Of a stretch of 35,978 bases of DNA, positions 1 through 7,545 are shown in pieces. Position 1 is the stretch's first letter. Every line of letters begins with the position of its first letter. The DNA is taken from the NCBI GenBank assembly GCA_031969915.1, contig DALYJJ010000057.1:1-35978 (forward strand), in the 5' to 3' direction. The translations under genes and the position numbers were made by a program. The notes below the pieces were generated by a model. The model did not search any database. It worked only from the letters and a program-made list of their open reading frames with translations, and had not been told where the DNA came from. The stretch is from DALYJJ01 sp031969915. Lineage in GTDB: Bacteria; Acidobacteriota; Terriglobia; Bryobacterales; Bryobacteraceae.

Positions 1-351
1 ATCGTCGACCGCAAGAAGGAGATCATCATCAGCGGCGGCGAGAACATCTCGTCGCTCGAAGTGGAGAAGGCGATCTTCGCCCACCCAGCGGTCTTCGAAT
101 GCGCGGTGGTCGCCGCCCCGGACGACAAGTGGGGTGAAGTGCCCGCCGCGATCGTGGTCCTGAAGCCGGAGGCCACGCTGACCTCCGAAGACCTGATGAC
201 GTTTCTCGAGGATCGGCTGGGCAGGTTCAAGATGCCGCGCCGAATCGAGTTCTCTACCGAGCCGCTCCCCAAGACGGGCACGGGCAAGATTCGCAAGCTG
301 ATCCTTCGTGAGCAGTTCTGGAAAGGGAAAGAGAAGCGGGTGCAGGGTTGA
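1..351 (+). CDS. Acyl-CoA synthetase / AMP-dependent ligase, C-terminal part (5' end outside window)
   Basis: The open frame enters from the left edge and ends at TGA 349-351, so only the last ~116 residues are visible. They form the mobile C-terminal lid (AMP-binding_C) of the ANL adenylating-enzyme superfamily. The frame opens with VDRKKEIIISGGENIS, the hinge-region motif of acyl-CoA ligases, and later has PLPKTGTGKIRK, which carries the conserved lysine needed for adenylation. Such enzymes activate a carboxylic acid with ATP and load it onto CoA in the cytoplasm. The substrate cannot be read from this piece; the motifs fit medium- or long-chain fatty acyl-CoA ligases. The stop codon overlaps the TTG start of the following methyltransferase gene, which implies translational coupling. 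Confidence 0.9.
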   Translation: MVDRKKEIIISGGENISSLEVEKAIFAHPAVFECAVVAAPDDKWGEVPAAIVVLKPEATLTSEDLMTFLEDRLGRFKMPRRIEFSTEPLPKTGTGKIRKLILREQFWKGKEKRVQG

Positions 352-1142
352 GTTGGACGCTCACGTTGACCTGCGATGAGGAGCGCTGCGAGCTGATCTC
401 CGCCGAGCTATGGGATCGCGGCGCGACGGGAATCATCGAGGAAGCCGCGCCGGAGGGGCACACGCTGCTGCGTGCCTTCTTCGACGCGCGGGACGAGGGA
501 ATCGCAGAAGAGGTGGGCGGCGTCTGGCACGAGGTTGAAGAGTTCGATTGGGTCGCCGCCACCCGCGAATCGCTCCAGCCGATCGAAGCGGGCGATCGCC
601 TGTTCCTGGCGCCGGAGTGGCGTGACGACCCCACGCCGCCGGGCCGCATTCGAATCGTGACCCACTACGGCCGGGCCTACGGCACGGGTGCGGGCGAGGC
701 GACGCGGCTCGCTCTGCTGGGCATCGATCGCCTGTTGCGGCCGGGCGACCAGTTCCTCGATGTGGGCACGGGAACGGGCATCCTCTGCGCCGTCGCGCTC
801 ACCCTGGGCGCCAGGCGGGCGATCGGCTGCGAGATCGATCCCGAAGCGCTGGATGTCGCGCGGGAGAACCTCGGGAAGGACGGCTTCGATGTGCCGCTGT
901 TCCTGGGTACTGCCGACTGCGTGCGTTCGGAGAGCGCGGACTTCATCGGGGCGAATTTGAACACGGGGACCATTGCCGCGCTCGCGCATCACCTGGCGCG
1001 GATCGTGAAACCGGGCGGCCGCATTGTCGTTTCGGGCTTCCTGCATTTCGACGTCTCGGCGGTGCGCGAAGCGTTGGCCGGGCTGCGCGAGATTGCGCGC
1101 TACGACGAGAACAACTGGACGGCGCTGGTTCTGGAGCGATAG
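348..1142 (+). CDS. prmA: Ribosomal protein L11 methyltransferase-like protein (PrmA family)
   Basis: A 264-residue SAM-dependent class I methyltransferase. PrmA trimethylates ribosomal protein L11 in the cytoplasm. The SAM-binding motif FLDVGTGTGIL lies at residues 136-146, with the acidic residue after the second strand in GCEIDPEAL, the motif IV region GANLNTGT and then KPGGRIVVSGFL. This order, the ~80-residue N-terminal domain and GTGAGEATRLAL before motif I all match PrmA. The canonical start would be TTG at 348, giving a TTGA overlap with the upstream stop; no better ATG lies upstream. The N-terminal domain is somewhat diverged, so another protein or small-molecule substrate is possible. 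Its pairing with an acyl-CoA ligase is not an obvious functional link. Confidence 0.8.
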   Translation: MSWTLTLTCDEERCELISAELWDRGATGIIEEAAPEGHTLLRAFFDARDEGIAEEVGGVWHEVEEFDWVAATRESLQPIEAGDRLFLAPEWRDDPTPPGRIRIVTHYGRAYGTGAGEATRLALLGIDRLLRPGDQFLDVGTGTGILCAVALTLGARRAIGCEIDPEALDVARENLGKDGFDVPLFLGTADCVRSESADFIGANLNTGTIAALAHHLARIVKPGGRIVVSGFLHFDVSAVREALAGLREIARYDENNWTALVLER

Positions 1143-1154
1143 AATCCGGCGCGT

Positions 1155-2423
1155 ATGCGACGCCGATCTTTGTTGGCACTCGCCGCCGCACCGGCGGTCC
1201 CCGTGGCATTGCAGGCGCAGGAGGCACGGCCCGGCACGCTCAAGATCGGGGCGATCGAGTTCTGGCGCCTCGAGGGCCGGCGCGAGACGCTTGCGGGCAT
1301 CAATGGCCAGCACCAGGTGCAGCCGCTGCACATCTATGAGGAGCACCGGCCGAAGCCCTATCGCGACGGGGAAGCCAAACCCGTCACGTTGAATGCCAGC
1401 GCGCTGTACCTCAAGATCCGAACCGACGGCGGGCTCGACGGGCTGTACGGGCCGATCGATCGCGAGGCGGCGGTGGTGGTGGATCTGCAACTCAAGCCGC
1501 TTCTGCTGGGCAAGGACGCGCTGGCCGTTGAGACGTTGTGGGACAAGATGCACCGCGTCAACCGCCACTCACGCCGAGGGCACTTCATGATGGCCATCAG
1601 CGCCGTGGATAACGCGCTGTGGGACCTGCGCGGCCGTTACTACAGCGCCCCGGTGTACCGGCTCCTCGGCGGGCCGACGCGTCCGGCGGTGGAGGCATAC
1701 GGCAGTTGCCTGGGCTTCTCCGCCGAACCGGCGGCCGCCGCGGCGAAGGCGGCGGCGCTCAAGAAGGAAGGATACCGGCATCAGAAGTGGTTCATGGCTT
1801 ACGGCCCCGGCGACGGGCTGGCGGGCCTCCAGAAGAACGTGGACCTGGTGCGCGCCCTCCGCGAGAGCGTGGGCGATGACGTGGAGCTGATGTTCGACGC
1901 CTTCAGCGGATGGCAACTGGACTACGCGATCTCCTGGGCCAAGCAGGTGGAGCGCTACCGTCCGCGCTGGATCGAGGAGGCGTTTCCACCCGACAAGATC
2001 GACGCCTTCGCCGCGCTACGCCGGGCCACGTCCGTGCCCGTCGCTTCGGGAGAGCACTTCTATGGGCGCTGGGAGGCAAACGATTATCTGAAGGCTGGTG
2101 CGATCAGCGTGGTGCAGGCCGACCCGGAGTGGTGCGGCGGGACCAGCGAGTTAGCGAAGATCTGCGCCGTGGCTTCGCTGTACGACGCACAGGTGATCCC
2201 GCACGGGCACAACCTTCACGCGGCGCTTCACGTGGTGGCCGCGCAGAGTCCGGCGCTCTGTCCGCTCGTCGAATACCTGATCACGAAGATGTCCTCTTAC
2301 TATTGGTTCGACAAGCACCAGCTCACGCCCGTGAACGGACGGATCGCACTTTCCGAGCGGCCCGGCTTCGGCATGGAACTGGACGACGCGAAGATCATCA
2401 AGCGCACGCCTGTCACTTGGTGA
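1155..2423 (+). CDS. Exported mandelate racemase/muconate lactonizing enzyme family protein (probable sugar-acid dehydratase)
   Basis: A 422-residue member of the enolase superfamily, MR/MLE branch. These enzymes abstract the alpha proton of a carboxylate, usually to dehydrate an aldonic or aldaric acid. Visible active-site candidates are K211 (HQKWF), metal ligands D248 (LMFDAF), E274 (WIEEAF) and E300 (ASGEHF), and the base H350 (IPHGHN). The N-terminus MRRRSLLALAAAPAVPVALQAQ looks like a Tat or Sec signal peptide, so the enzyme is probably periplasmic, which is unusual for the family but seen in Acidobacteria and Planctomycetes. The start lies 12 bp after the PrmA-like gene. The substrate is not assignable from sequence; L-rhamnonate- or gluconate-type dehydratases are the nearest thought. 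Confidence 0.85.
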   Translation: MRRRSLLALAAAPAVPVALQAQEARPGTLKIGAIEFWRLEGRRETLAGINGQHQVQPLHIYEEHRPKPYRDGEAKPVTLNASALYLKIRTDGGLDGLYGPIDREAAVVVDLQLKPLLLGKDALAVETLWDKMHRVNRHSRRGHFMMAISAVDNALWDLRGRYYSAPVYRLLGGPTRPAVEAYGSCLGFSAEPAAAAAKAAALKKEGYRHQKWFMAYGPGDGLAGLQKNVDLVRALRESVGDDVELMFDAFSGWQLDYAISWAKQVERYRPRWIEEAFPPDKIDAFAALRRATSVPVASGEHFYGRWEANDYLKAGAISVVQADPEWCGGTSELAKICAVASLYDAQVIPHGHNLHAALHVVAAQSPALCPLVEYLITKMSSYYWFDKHQLTPVNGRIALSERPGFGMELDDAKIIKRTPVTW

Positions 2424-2436
2424 AGACCACGGGGGC

Positions 2437-2452
2437 GAGGGGCCGGCCCCTT
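2437..2452. terminator. Possible bidirectional terminator hairpin
   Basis: The perfect 14-bp palindrome AGGGGCCGGCCCCT (2438-2451) lies in the 29-bp gap between two convergent genes. It can form an AGGGG/CCCCT stem with a CCGG loop plus a G-U pair, and is followed by TTTC on the + strand. The U tract is short, so the terminator call is tentative. Confidence 0.4.
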
Positions 2453-3025
2453 TCAGCTCTTCGGGAATCCGGGTTCGTGCTTGATCTCGCGGATCTGGAG
2501 AATGTGGCGTTGGGCGTGAGTTGAGATCATGAGCAGCCACTGGTAGGCGTCGGTCGGGCTCTTCAGATAGCGGTGGCCGCGCAGGTCGTCTTCGGTCTTG
2601 CCGATGTAATCGACAATTGCCGCCCGCAGGTTGCGCCACGATTCGTAGGCCTCGGCGGCGGTCTTGAAGTTGTCTTTCGGGGTGCGCGCCTCGGCGGTCT
2701 TGTTGCGGTTGGTGCGGTCGATGCCGTACCAGAGAATGCCCTCGTCTTTCTGGTCCGTCCTCGGCTCCACCGGCGTTTTCATCGACTCCTGCAGCGTCTT
2801 CCAGTAGTACGGGTCGGCGATCGCGAGGTGCTCGAGGACGTCCTTCACCGACCACTTCTCCGGCGCCGCTCGAAAGGTCAGTTGCTGCTCAGAGAGGCCC
2901 GCGATCTCGTCGGCGATCCAGGAAGTGGTCATTTCATAGTGCGCCAGCAGGCGCTGCCGCTCTCCCTTGGTCATCGGGTCCGCGACGAGGGGGAAGGCCA
3001 GGCACAAAGCGAGTAGGAAGCGCAT
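2453..3025 (-). CDS. DinB-like (YfiT/DinB superfamily) protein with signal peptide
   Basis: A 190-residue protein with a four-helix-bundle DinB_2-type pattern. The superfamily binds a divalent metal with three histidines and includes thiol-dependent transferases and proteins of unknown role. Candidate ligands are the His in LLAHYEM, the His in LEHLAIAD and the His in STHAQRHI, spaced as in the family. The hydrophobic N-terminus MRFLLALCLAFPLVA suggests Sec export, which is not usual for DinB proteins. The open frame continues upstream to 3709, but that stretch is antisense to the DegT gene. The ATG at 3025, directly before the signal peptide, is the sensible start. The gene is convergent with the enolase-superfamily gene and divergent from the DegT gene. 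Biochemical role unknown. Confidence 0.8.
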   Translation of the reverse strand: MRFLLALCLAFPLVADPMTKGERQRLLAHYEMTTSWIADEIAGLSEQQLTFRAAPEKWSVKDVLEHLAIADPYYWKTLQESMKTPVEPRTDQKDEGILWYGIDRTNRNKTAEARTPKDNFKTAAEAYESWRNLRAAIVDYIGKTEDDLRGHRYLKSPTDAYQWLLMISTHAQRHILQIREIKHEPGFPKS

Positions 3026-3142
3026 AGGGATATGGTGACGCGGCGGGCGGAGGAAGCGATAGCGCGAACGCGCGAATGTTACAGCTATGGCGGGCTCCGC
3101 CGGGCGCTTGTGTCCGGCCCGCGGCAGGCATATGCTTTGCCC

Positions 3143-4468
3143 ATGGTGAATCGCCGTCACTTCGTGAGAGCGTCCGCAGCCGCGGCAGCCGCGGCTTCCG
3201 CCGCGCGGGGGGAAACGCTGGCTATCGACGGCGGCCCGCCGGTACGCGCCACGCCGTTGCGCGCCGGCTATTGGGGCAGCGAATACTACGACGAAGCCGA
3301 GCGCAAGGAACTCCTCGAGGTCCTCGAGAACAAGTCGCCGTTCCGCTGGTACGGGCCGAAGCCGCCGCTGAAGGTTCTCACCTTCGAGAAGGAGTTCGCC
3401 ACGCGCATGCAGGCGAAGCACGCCCTGGCCGTGACGTCGGGAACGGCCGCGTTGGTGGTGGCCGTGAATGCGCTCGGGATCGGACCCGGCGACGAGGTGA
3501 TTCTTCCCGCCTGGACGTGGCACTCCTGCTTCAACGCGATCGTGCTGGCGGGCGCACTGCCGGTGTTTGCCGAGATCGACGAGACGTTCAACATCGATCC
3601 GGGCGACATCGAGAGCAAGATTACGCCGCACACGAAGGCGATCATGGCGGTGCATCTGCAGGGGAACCCGGCGGACCTGGACCCGATTCTGGCGATCGCA
3701 CGCAAACACAAGTTACGGGTGATCGAGGACTGCGCGCAGAGCGTGGGCGCGAGCTACAAGGGGCGCGCCCTGGGGTCGATCGGCGACATCGCGATCTATA
3801 GCCTGCAACTGAACAAGACCATCACCGCGGGTGAAGGCGGCGCAGTGGTGAGTAGCGATCCGGTGCTCTTCGAGCGCGCGGTGCGCTTCCACGACCTGGG
3901 CGGGATTCGCCCGCAGCACGAGCAGGCGCTGGGGAAGGCGCAGCTCGATTGGTTCATCGGCTCGGGCTATCGCGTGAATGAGTTTTCAGGCGGGGTGCTG
4001 CTGGCGCAGGTCCGGAAGCTCGACACGATCATCGGCGCGGTGCGGAAGAACGCGAAGCGGGTCTACGACGGGATCGCGGATCTGCCGGGACTGGAGCTGC
4101 GCAAGCGCCCGGATCCTGCGGGTGAACTGGGCACGGGGGTGTTCCTGGGGTTCAGCGGCAAACAGCGGAGGGACCGCTTCCTGGCGGCGATGAAGGCGGA
4201 GAACATTCCCGCCGCGCCACCCTCGGGATCGGTGCTTTTGCCGGTGCAGAAGCACATCGAAAACAAAGTGACGGTGCATCCCGCGTGGCCCTCATTCACA
4301 AGCGAACGGGGACGTGCGATCCGTTACGGCGCGGCGGCGTGCCCGCGATCGGCGGCCATTCTCGACCGGTTCGCAGGCGTGATGATGGACCCGAAATACA
4401 CGGCACGCGACTGCGACGAGATCGCGTCGGCCATTCGCAAGGTGTATCCAGCGGTGCGGAAGGCGTAG
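3143..4468 (+). CDS. DegT/DnrJ/EryC1/StrS-family PLP enzyme with Tat-like signal
   Basis: A 441-residue fold-type I PLP enzyme of the DegT/StrS family, which mostly transfers amino groups to keto-sugars. The PLP lysine is K225 in SLQLNKTITAGEGG. Other family marks are TSGTAALVVA (about 98-107), PAWTWHS (about 122-128), H171 in VHLQGN and D197/Q199 in IEDCAQS. The start at ATG 3143 gives VNRRHFVRASAAAAAAASAARG, a twin-arginine-type signal, so the folded, cofactor-loaded enzyme is probably exported. The frame stays open upstream to 3032, but the extension has no conserved sequence. Family members with such leaders are known from Planctomycetes and Acidobacteria; their substrate is unclear. Confidence 0.87.
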   Translation: MVNRRHFVRASAAAAAAASAARGETLAIDGGPPVRATPLRAGYWGSEYYDEAERKELLEVLENKSPFRWYGPKPPLKVLTFEKEFATRMQAKHALAVTSGTAALVVAVNALGIGPGDEVILPAWTWHSCFNAIVLAGALPVFAEIDETFNIDPGDIESKITPHTKAIMAVHLQGNPADLDPILAIARKHKLRVIEDCAQSVGASYKGRALGSIGDIAIYSLQLNKTITAGEGGAVVSSDPVLFERAVRFHDLGGIRPQHEQALGKAQLDWFIGSGYRVNEFSGGVLLAQVRKLDTIIGAVRKNAKRVYDGIADLPGLELRKRPDPAGELGTGVFLGFSGKQRRDRFLAAMKAENIPAAPPSGSVLLPVQKHIENKVTVHPAWPSFTSERGRAIRYGAAACPRSAAILDRFAGVMMDPKYTARDCDEIASAIRKVYPAVRKA

Positions 4469-4491
4469 CGCGGCGACGCTTCCCGCCGCGC
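4468..4491 (+). terminator. GC-rich intergenic hairpin, possible terminator
   Basis: Perfect 7-bp arms GCGCGGC and GCCGCGC are separated by a 10-nt loop. The hairpin starts at the last base of the DegT stop codon. No U tract follows (GCCAAGTG), so it may be a Rho-independent terminator of the U-less kind, a 3'-end stabiliser, or chance in GC-rich DNA. Confidence 0.35.
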
Positions 4492-4514
4492 GCCAAGTGA
4501 TACCATTCTGAGCC

Positions 4515-5879
4515 ATGCGCTGGTTGTTGCTGATCGCGGCCGCAGGCTCGATGGAGGCCCAGATTCTGGCCGGTGCGGCGGCGGTGAAGATCACGCCGCC
4601 GAAGGGCGCGCCGATGGCCGGCTACTACTTCGGGCGCGCGGCCACCGGCGTGCACGACGACCTCTACGCCAAGGCGCTGGTCTTCGACGACGGCTCGACG
4701 CGCGCGGCGATGGTCTCCTGCGACCTCATCCACATGCCCGGCGCCTTGGCCGCGAAGGCCCGCGAAGAAGCCGCGCGGCGGACCGGAATCCCGGCAGGGA
4801 ACATCCTCATCAACGCGACGCACACGCACACCGGGCCGCAGTTTCCGGGCGCCGACGGGCGCTTTCGCGGCGAGGGCGAAACGGCGCGCATCGCGGAGAG
4901 GTACACCGCGGAGTTGCCCTTGCTGATCGCCGCGAGCGTTGAGAGAGCGGTGAAGGCGATGGCGCCGGCGGAGGTTTCCGCCACGGCCGGCCGCGAAGAG
5001 ACGCTGGCCTTCAACCGGCGCTTCTGGATGAGTGACGGAACCGTGGGATGGAATCCGGGCAAGAACAACCCTAAGATTGTCCGGCCGGCCGGGCCGGTGG
5101 ACCACGAAGTGCCGCTGGTGGTGGTGCGCCGTATGGGCGGAGCGGCGATCGCCGCGTACGTGAACTTCGCGATGCATCTCGACACCGCCGGCGGGACTGA
5201 TTACTCAGCCGATTTTCCCTTCACATTGGGCAAGCTGCTGCAGGCGGCAACAACGCCGGAACTCACCGCGATCTTCACTATGGGTTGCTCGGGCAACGTG
5301 AATCATCTCGACGTTCATTGGGATGACCGGCAGAAGGGTCACCACGAAGCGGCCCGCATCGGCACGGTGCTCGCAGCGGAGGTACTGCGCAGTTGGAAGA
5401 AGGCGGTGAAGGCGAACGCGGCCACGGTGCGCGTGAGCAGCGAGCGCGTGGCGCTGCCGCTCGCGCCGGTGGCGGGAGCCGATGTCGAGTGGGCGCGGCC
5501 CGTGGCGGCGACCTTCGACCAGCCGAAGGCGGCGCCGTTCCTGGACTTGGTTCGCGCCATCAAGATCCTCGATGTCGCGGCACGCGAGGGCAAGCCGTTC
5601 GACGCCGAAGTGCAGGTGATCGCGCTCGGCAAGGAGATCGCCTGGGTCGGGCTGCCGGGTGAGATCTTCACGGAACTGGGCATGGCGATCAAGCAGGCGT
5701 CGCCCTATAAACACACGATCGTGGTCTCGCTCGCCAATGACCACCTCGGCTACATACCCAATCGGAAGGCCTACGCGGAAGGCGCGTACGAGGTCATCAG
5801 CACACGCTGCGCGGCGGGCGCGGGTGAGTTGCTGGTGGAATCGGCGACGCGCCAGTTGATCCGCCTCCACCAAGAATGA
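4515..5879 (+). CDS. Neutral/alkaline ceramidase-like secreted hydrolase
   Basis: A 454-residue protein resembling the N-terminal catalytic domain of neutral/non-lysosomal ceramidases, zinc amidases that split ceramide into sphingosine and fatty acid. Seen motifs are AAVKITPPKGAPMAGY near the N-terminus, NATHTHTGPQFPG (about residues 100-112, with H103/H105 as zinc-ligand candidates), NFAMHLDTAGG, and MGCSGNVNHLDVHW. The first ~15 residues form a signal peptide. The protein lacks the C-terminal Ig-like domain of full ceramidases (usual length about 650-700), so it is a short family form whose substrate may not be ceramide. Its stop overlaps the start of the downstream transporter gene (ATGA, 5876-5879). 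Confidence 0.8.
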   Translation: MRWLLLIAAAGSMEAQILAGAAAVKITPPKGAPMAGYYFGRAATGVHDDLYAKALVFDDGSTRAAMVSCDLIHMPGALAAKAREEAARRTGIPAGNILINATHTHTGPQFPGADGRFRGEGETARIAERYTAELPLLIAASVERAVKAMAPAEVSATAGREETLAFNRRFWMSDGTVGWNPGKNNPKIVRPAGPVDHEVPLVVVRRMGGAAIAAYVNFAMHLDTAGGTDYSADFPFTLGKLLQAATTPELTAIFTMGCSGNVNHLDVHWDDRQKGHHEAARIGTVLAAEVLRSWKKAVKANAATVRVSSERVALPLAPVAGADVEWARPVAATFDQPKAAPFLDLVRAIKILDVAAREGKPFDAEVQVIALGKEIAWVGLPGEIFTELGMAIKQASPYKHTIVVSLANDHLGYIPNRKAYAEGAYEVISTRCAAGAGELLVESATRQLIRLHQE

Positions 5880-7225
5880 AAACCCATCCTCCCGGTCTTA
5901 CCACGCTCTTTCTCACCGAATTGTGGGAGCGATTCAGCTACTACGGCATGCGCGCCATCCTGGTGCTCTTTATGGTGGCGCCGGCCGTCGAGGGCGGGCT
6001 CGGTTTCGATACCAAGCAAGCCACGTCGCTGTACGGCACGTACACGATGGCGGTGTATCTGCTCGCGCTGCCGGGCGGGTATCTGGCCGATCGCTATCTG
6101 CGCCCGTGGCGCGCGGTCCTGCTCGGCGGGTCACTCATGGTGATCGGGCAGTTCCTGCTGGCGGTGCATGCGCTGCCGTTCTTTTATGGCGGTCTGACGT
6201 TCATCGCGGTGGGCACCGGGTTGTTGAAGCCGAGCATCAGCACGATGGTCGGCGGCCTCTACGGGGCGGGCGATCCGCGGCGCGATAGCGGCTTCTCAAT
6301 CTTCTACATGGGGATCAACATCGGTGCGCTGATGGCCCCGCTGGTGTGCGGCTGGCTGGCCGAGAGCGCGGCGTTCAAGACGCTGCTGACGGAGGCCGGC
6401 GTGGACCCGCGGTACAGTTGGCACTTCGGCTTTGCAGCAGCGGGCGTGGGGATGATCGTGGGACTGGCCGTGTTTCTCGCACAGCGCTCCCGGCTGCCCA
6501 TTGAGAGCGGGACGGCGAAGCAGGAGGCGGCGGCGCAGGCCGGTGGCAGCGGCGGGTTGACCGCCGCGGAGTGGAAGCGCACCGGCGCCATCGCGGTTCT
6601 CTTCGCGTTCACGATTCTCTTCTGGGCCGCCTATGAGCAGAAGGGCGCGAGCCTGAATCTCTTCGCCAAGCAACTGGTGAGCACCAACCTGTTCGGCTTC
6701 GATTTCCCGGCGAGCTGGCTGCAATCGCTGACCCCCTTCTATGTGATTCTGCTCGCCCCCGTGTTTGCGCGGATGTGGGTGAAACTGGGGACGCGGCAGC
6801 CGTCCAGTCCGCAGAAATTCGCGTTGGGGCTGCTCGCCATCGGCCTTGCCTTCTGCCTCCTGGTGCCGGCGTCGGCGCTGACGGCCGAGGGCAAGATCAG
6901 TCCGCTGTGGCTGGTGGCGGTGTATCTGCTCGACGTGGTGGGCGAGCTCTGCCTGAGTCCGGTCGGCCTGAGCACCGTCACCAAACTCTCGCCGGCCCGA
7001 TTCGTCGGCCTGATGATGGGGCTGTGGTTCTTCGCTACCTCGCTCGGCAACAAGCTGGCCGGATTCCTCTCGGGCTTCTTCCTGGCCAACGACTCGAAGC
7101 GGCTGATGGAACTGTACGGCGGCATCGCCGCGATGCTGCTGGCCGGTTCGCTACTGCTCGTATTCCTGACGCCCGCCATCCGCCGTTGGTCTGGCGAGGG
7201 TCAGGCATCGAGCCGTAAGGAGTAA
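5876..7225 (+). CDS. POT/PTR-family proton-dependent oligopeptide transporter
   Basis: A 449-residue multispanning membrane protein of the major facilitator superfamily, proton-coupled peptide transporter (POT) branch. The diagnostic ExxER motif is present as ELWERFSYYGMR at residues 15-26, followed by TM1. The second POT signature region is visible as FSIFYMGINIGALMAPLVCGWLAE. These symporters import di- and tripeptides with protons. The start overlaps the ceramidase-like gene by 4 nt, so the two are co-translated and may deal with the same amide-containing nutrient; this is inference. Length is typical for the bacterial family. The C-terminal coding region abuts the decayed hicA remnant. 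Confidence 0.9.
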   Translation: MKTHPPGLTTLFLTELWERFSYYGMRAILVLFMVAPAVEGGLGFDTKQATSLYGTYTMAVYLLALPGGYLADRYLRPWRAVLLGGSLMVIGQFLLAVHALPFFYGGLTFIAVGTGLLKPSISTMVGGLYGAGDPRRDSGFSIFYMGINIGALMAPLVCGWLAESAAFKTLLTEAGVDPRYSWHFGFAAAGVGMIVGLAVFLAQRSRLPIESGTAKQEAAAQAGGSGGLTAAEWKRTGAIAVLFAFTILFWAAYEQKGASLNLFAKQLVSTNLFGFDFPASWLQSLTPFYVILLAPVFARMWVKLGTRQPSSPQKFALGLLAIGLAFCLLVPASALTAEGKISPLWLVAVYLLDVVGELCLSPVGLSTVTKLSPARFVGLMMGLWFFATSLGNKLAGFLSGFFLANDSKRLMELYGGIAAMLLAGSLLLVFLTPAIRRWSGEGQASSRKE

Positions 7226-7229
7226 CCGC

Positions 7230-7348
7230 GCGATCACGACCAGTGCAGGGACGAGTAAGGCGTTTCTCGTCTGCCATGCGACTTCCCAACCGATCCGGAG
7301 CAGGGCGGCTAGCAGTTGCCTTGCCTTAACCGACTTCCACCTGCTCAT
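7230..7348 (-). pseudogene. hicA: hicA toxin remnant (frame-disrupted)
   Basis: From ATG 7348 the frame reads MSRWKSVKARQLLAALLRIGW, closely matching the N-terminus of HicA toxins found with YGAT-type HicB antitoxins. After GWEVAWQTRN the family pattern is lost: the expected GSHRxLxRPGW segment is only faintly visible in another frame (GSRMADEKRLTRP). The C-terminal half is missing and the frame runs into the 3' end of the transporter gene on the other strand. Intact HicA is a small (about 60-80 residue) mRNA-cleaving toxin with a double-stranded RNA-binding-like fold and a catalytic His in GSH; that His is absent from the main frame. The ATG overlaps the hicB stop (ATGA), as in intact operons. 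Confidence 0.7.
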
Positions 7349-7545
7349 GCTACGGAGAAGAGTTTTGTGAAAGGTCCGGGAATAGCCTCACCGCGATCGA
7401 TGCAGTCCGCGGCAACGCGTAGGGCAAGCGCTTGCACAGCGGCAATGGCCGACTCCCGGGTAGCGCCGTACGCCATCACCCCCGGCATGGACTAGATGTC
7501 CGCCCACCAGCGGCCGTATCATCGCCAACTCGGAGAACGACGCTG
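7345..7545 (-). pseudogene. hicB: hicB antitoxin remnant with in-frame stop
   Basis: On the - strand, in the frame ending at TGA 7345-7347, one reads GRWWADI, stop, SMPGVMAYGATRESAIAAVQ, then ALALRVAADCIDRGEAIP and FSVA. This is the DGRWxAEVPxLPGVxxYGATxxEA..ALALRVxADRLExGE pattern of HicB antitoxins. A TAG at 7492-7494 sits inside the conserved core. The N-terminal part is scrambled: FSEL near 7530 is in another frame. The fragment begins where the upstream glycosidase gene ends (7519), so the two overlap slightly. HicB normally neutralises HicA and represses its own operon; here both genes are broken, so no working toxin-antitoxin pair is expected. Confidence 0.7.

Noticed and set aside
3026..3142. 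Repeated CGCGAA motifs in the DinB/DegT divergent gap as an operator
   Set aside because: The repeats are short and in GC-rich DNA; no convincing symmetric site or promoter boxes could be aligned with them.
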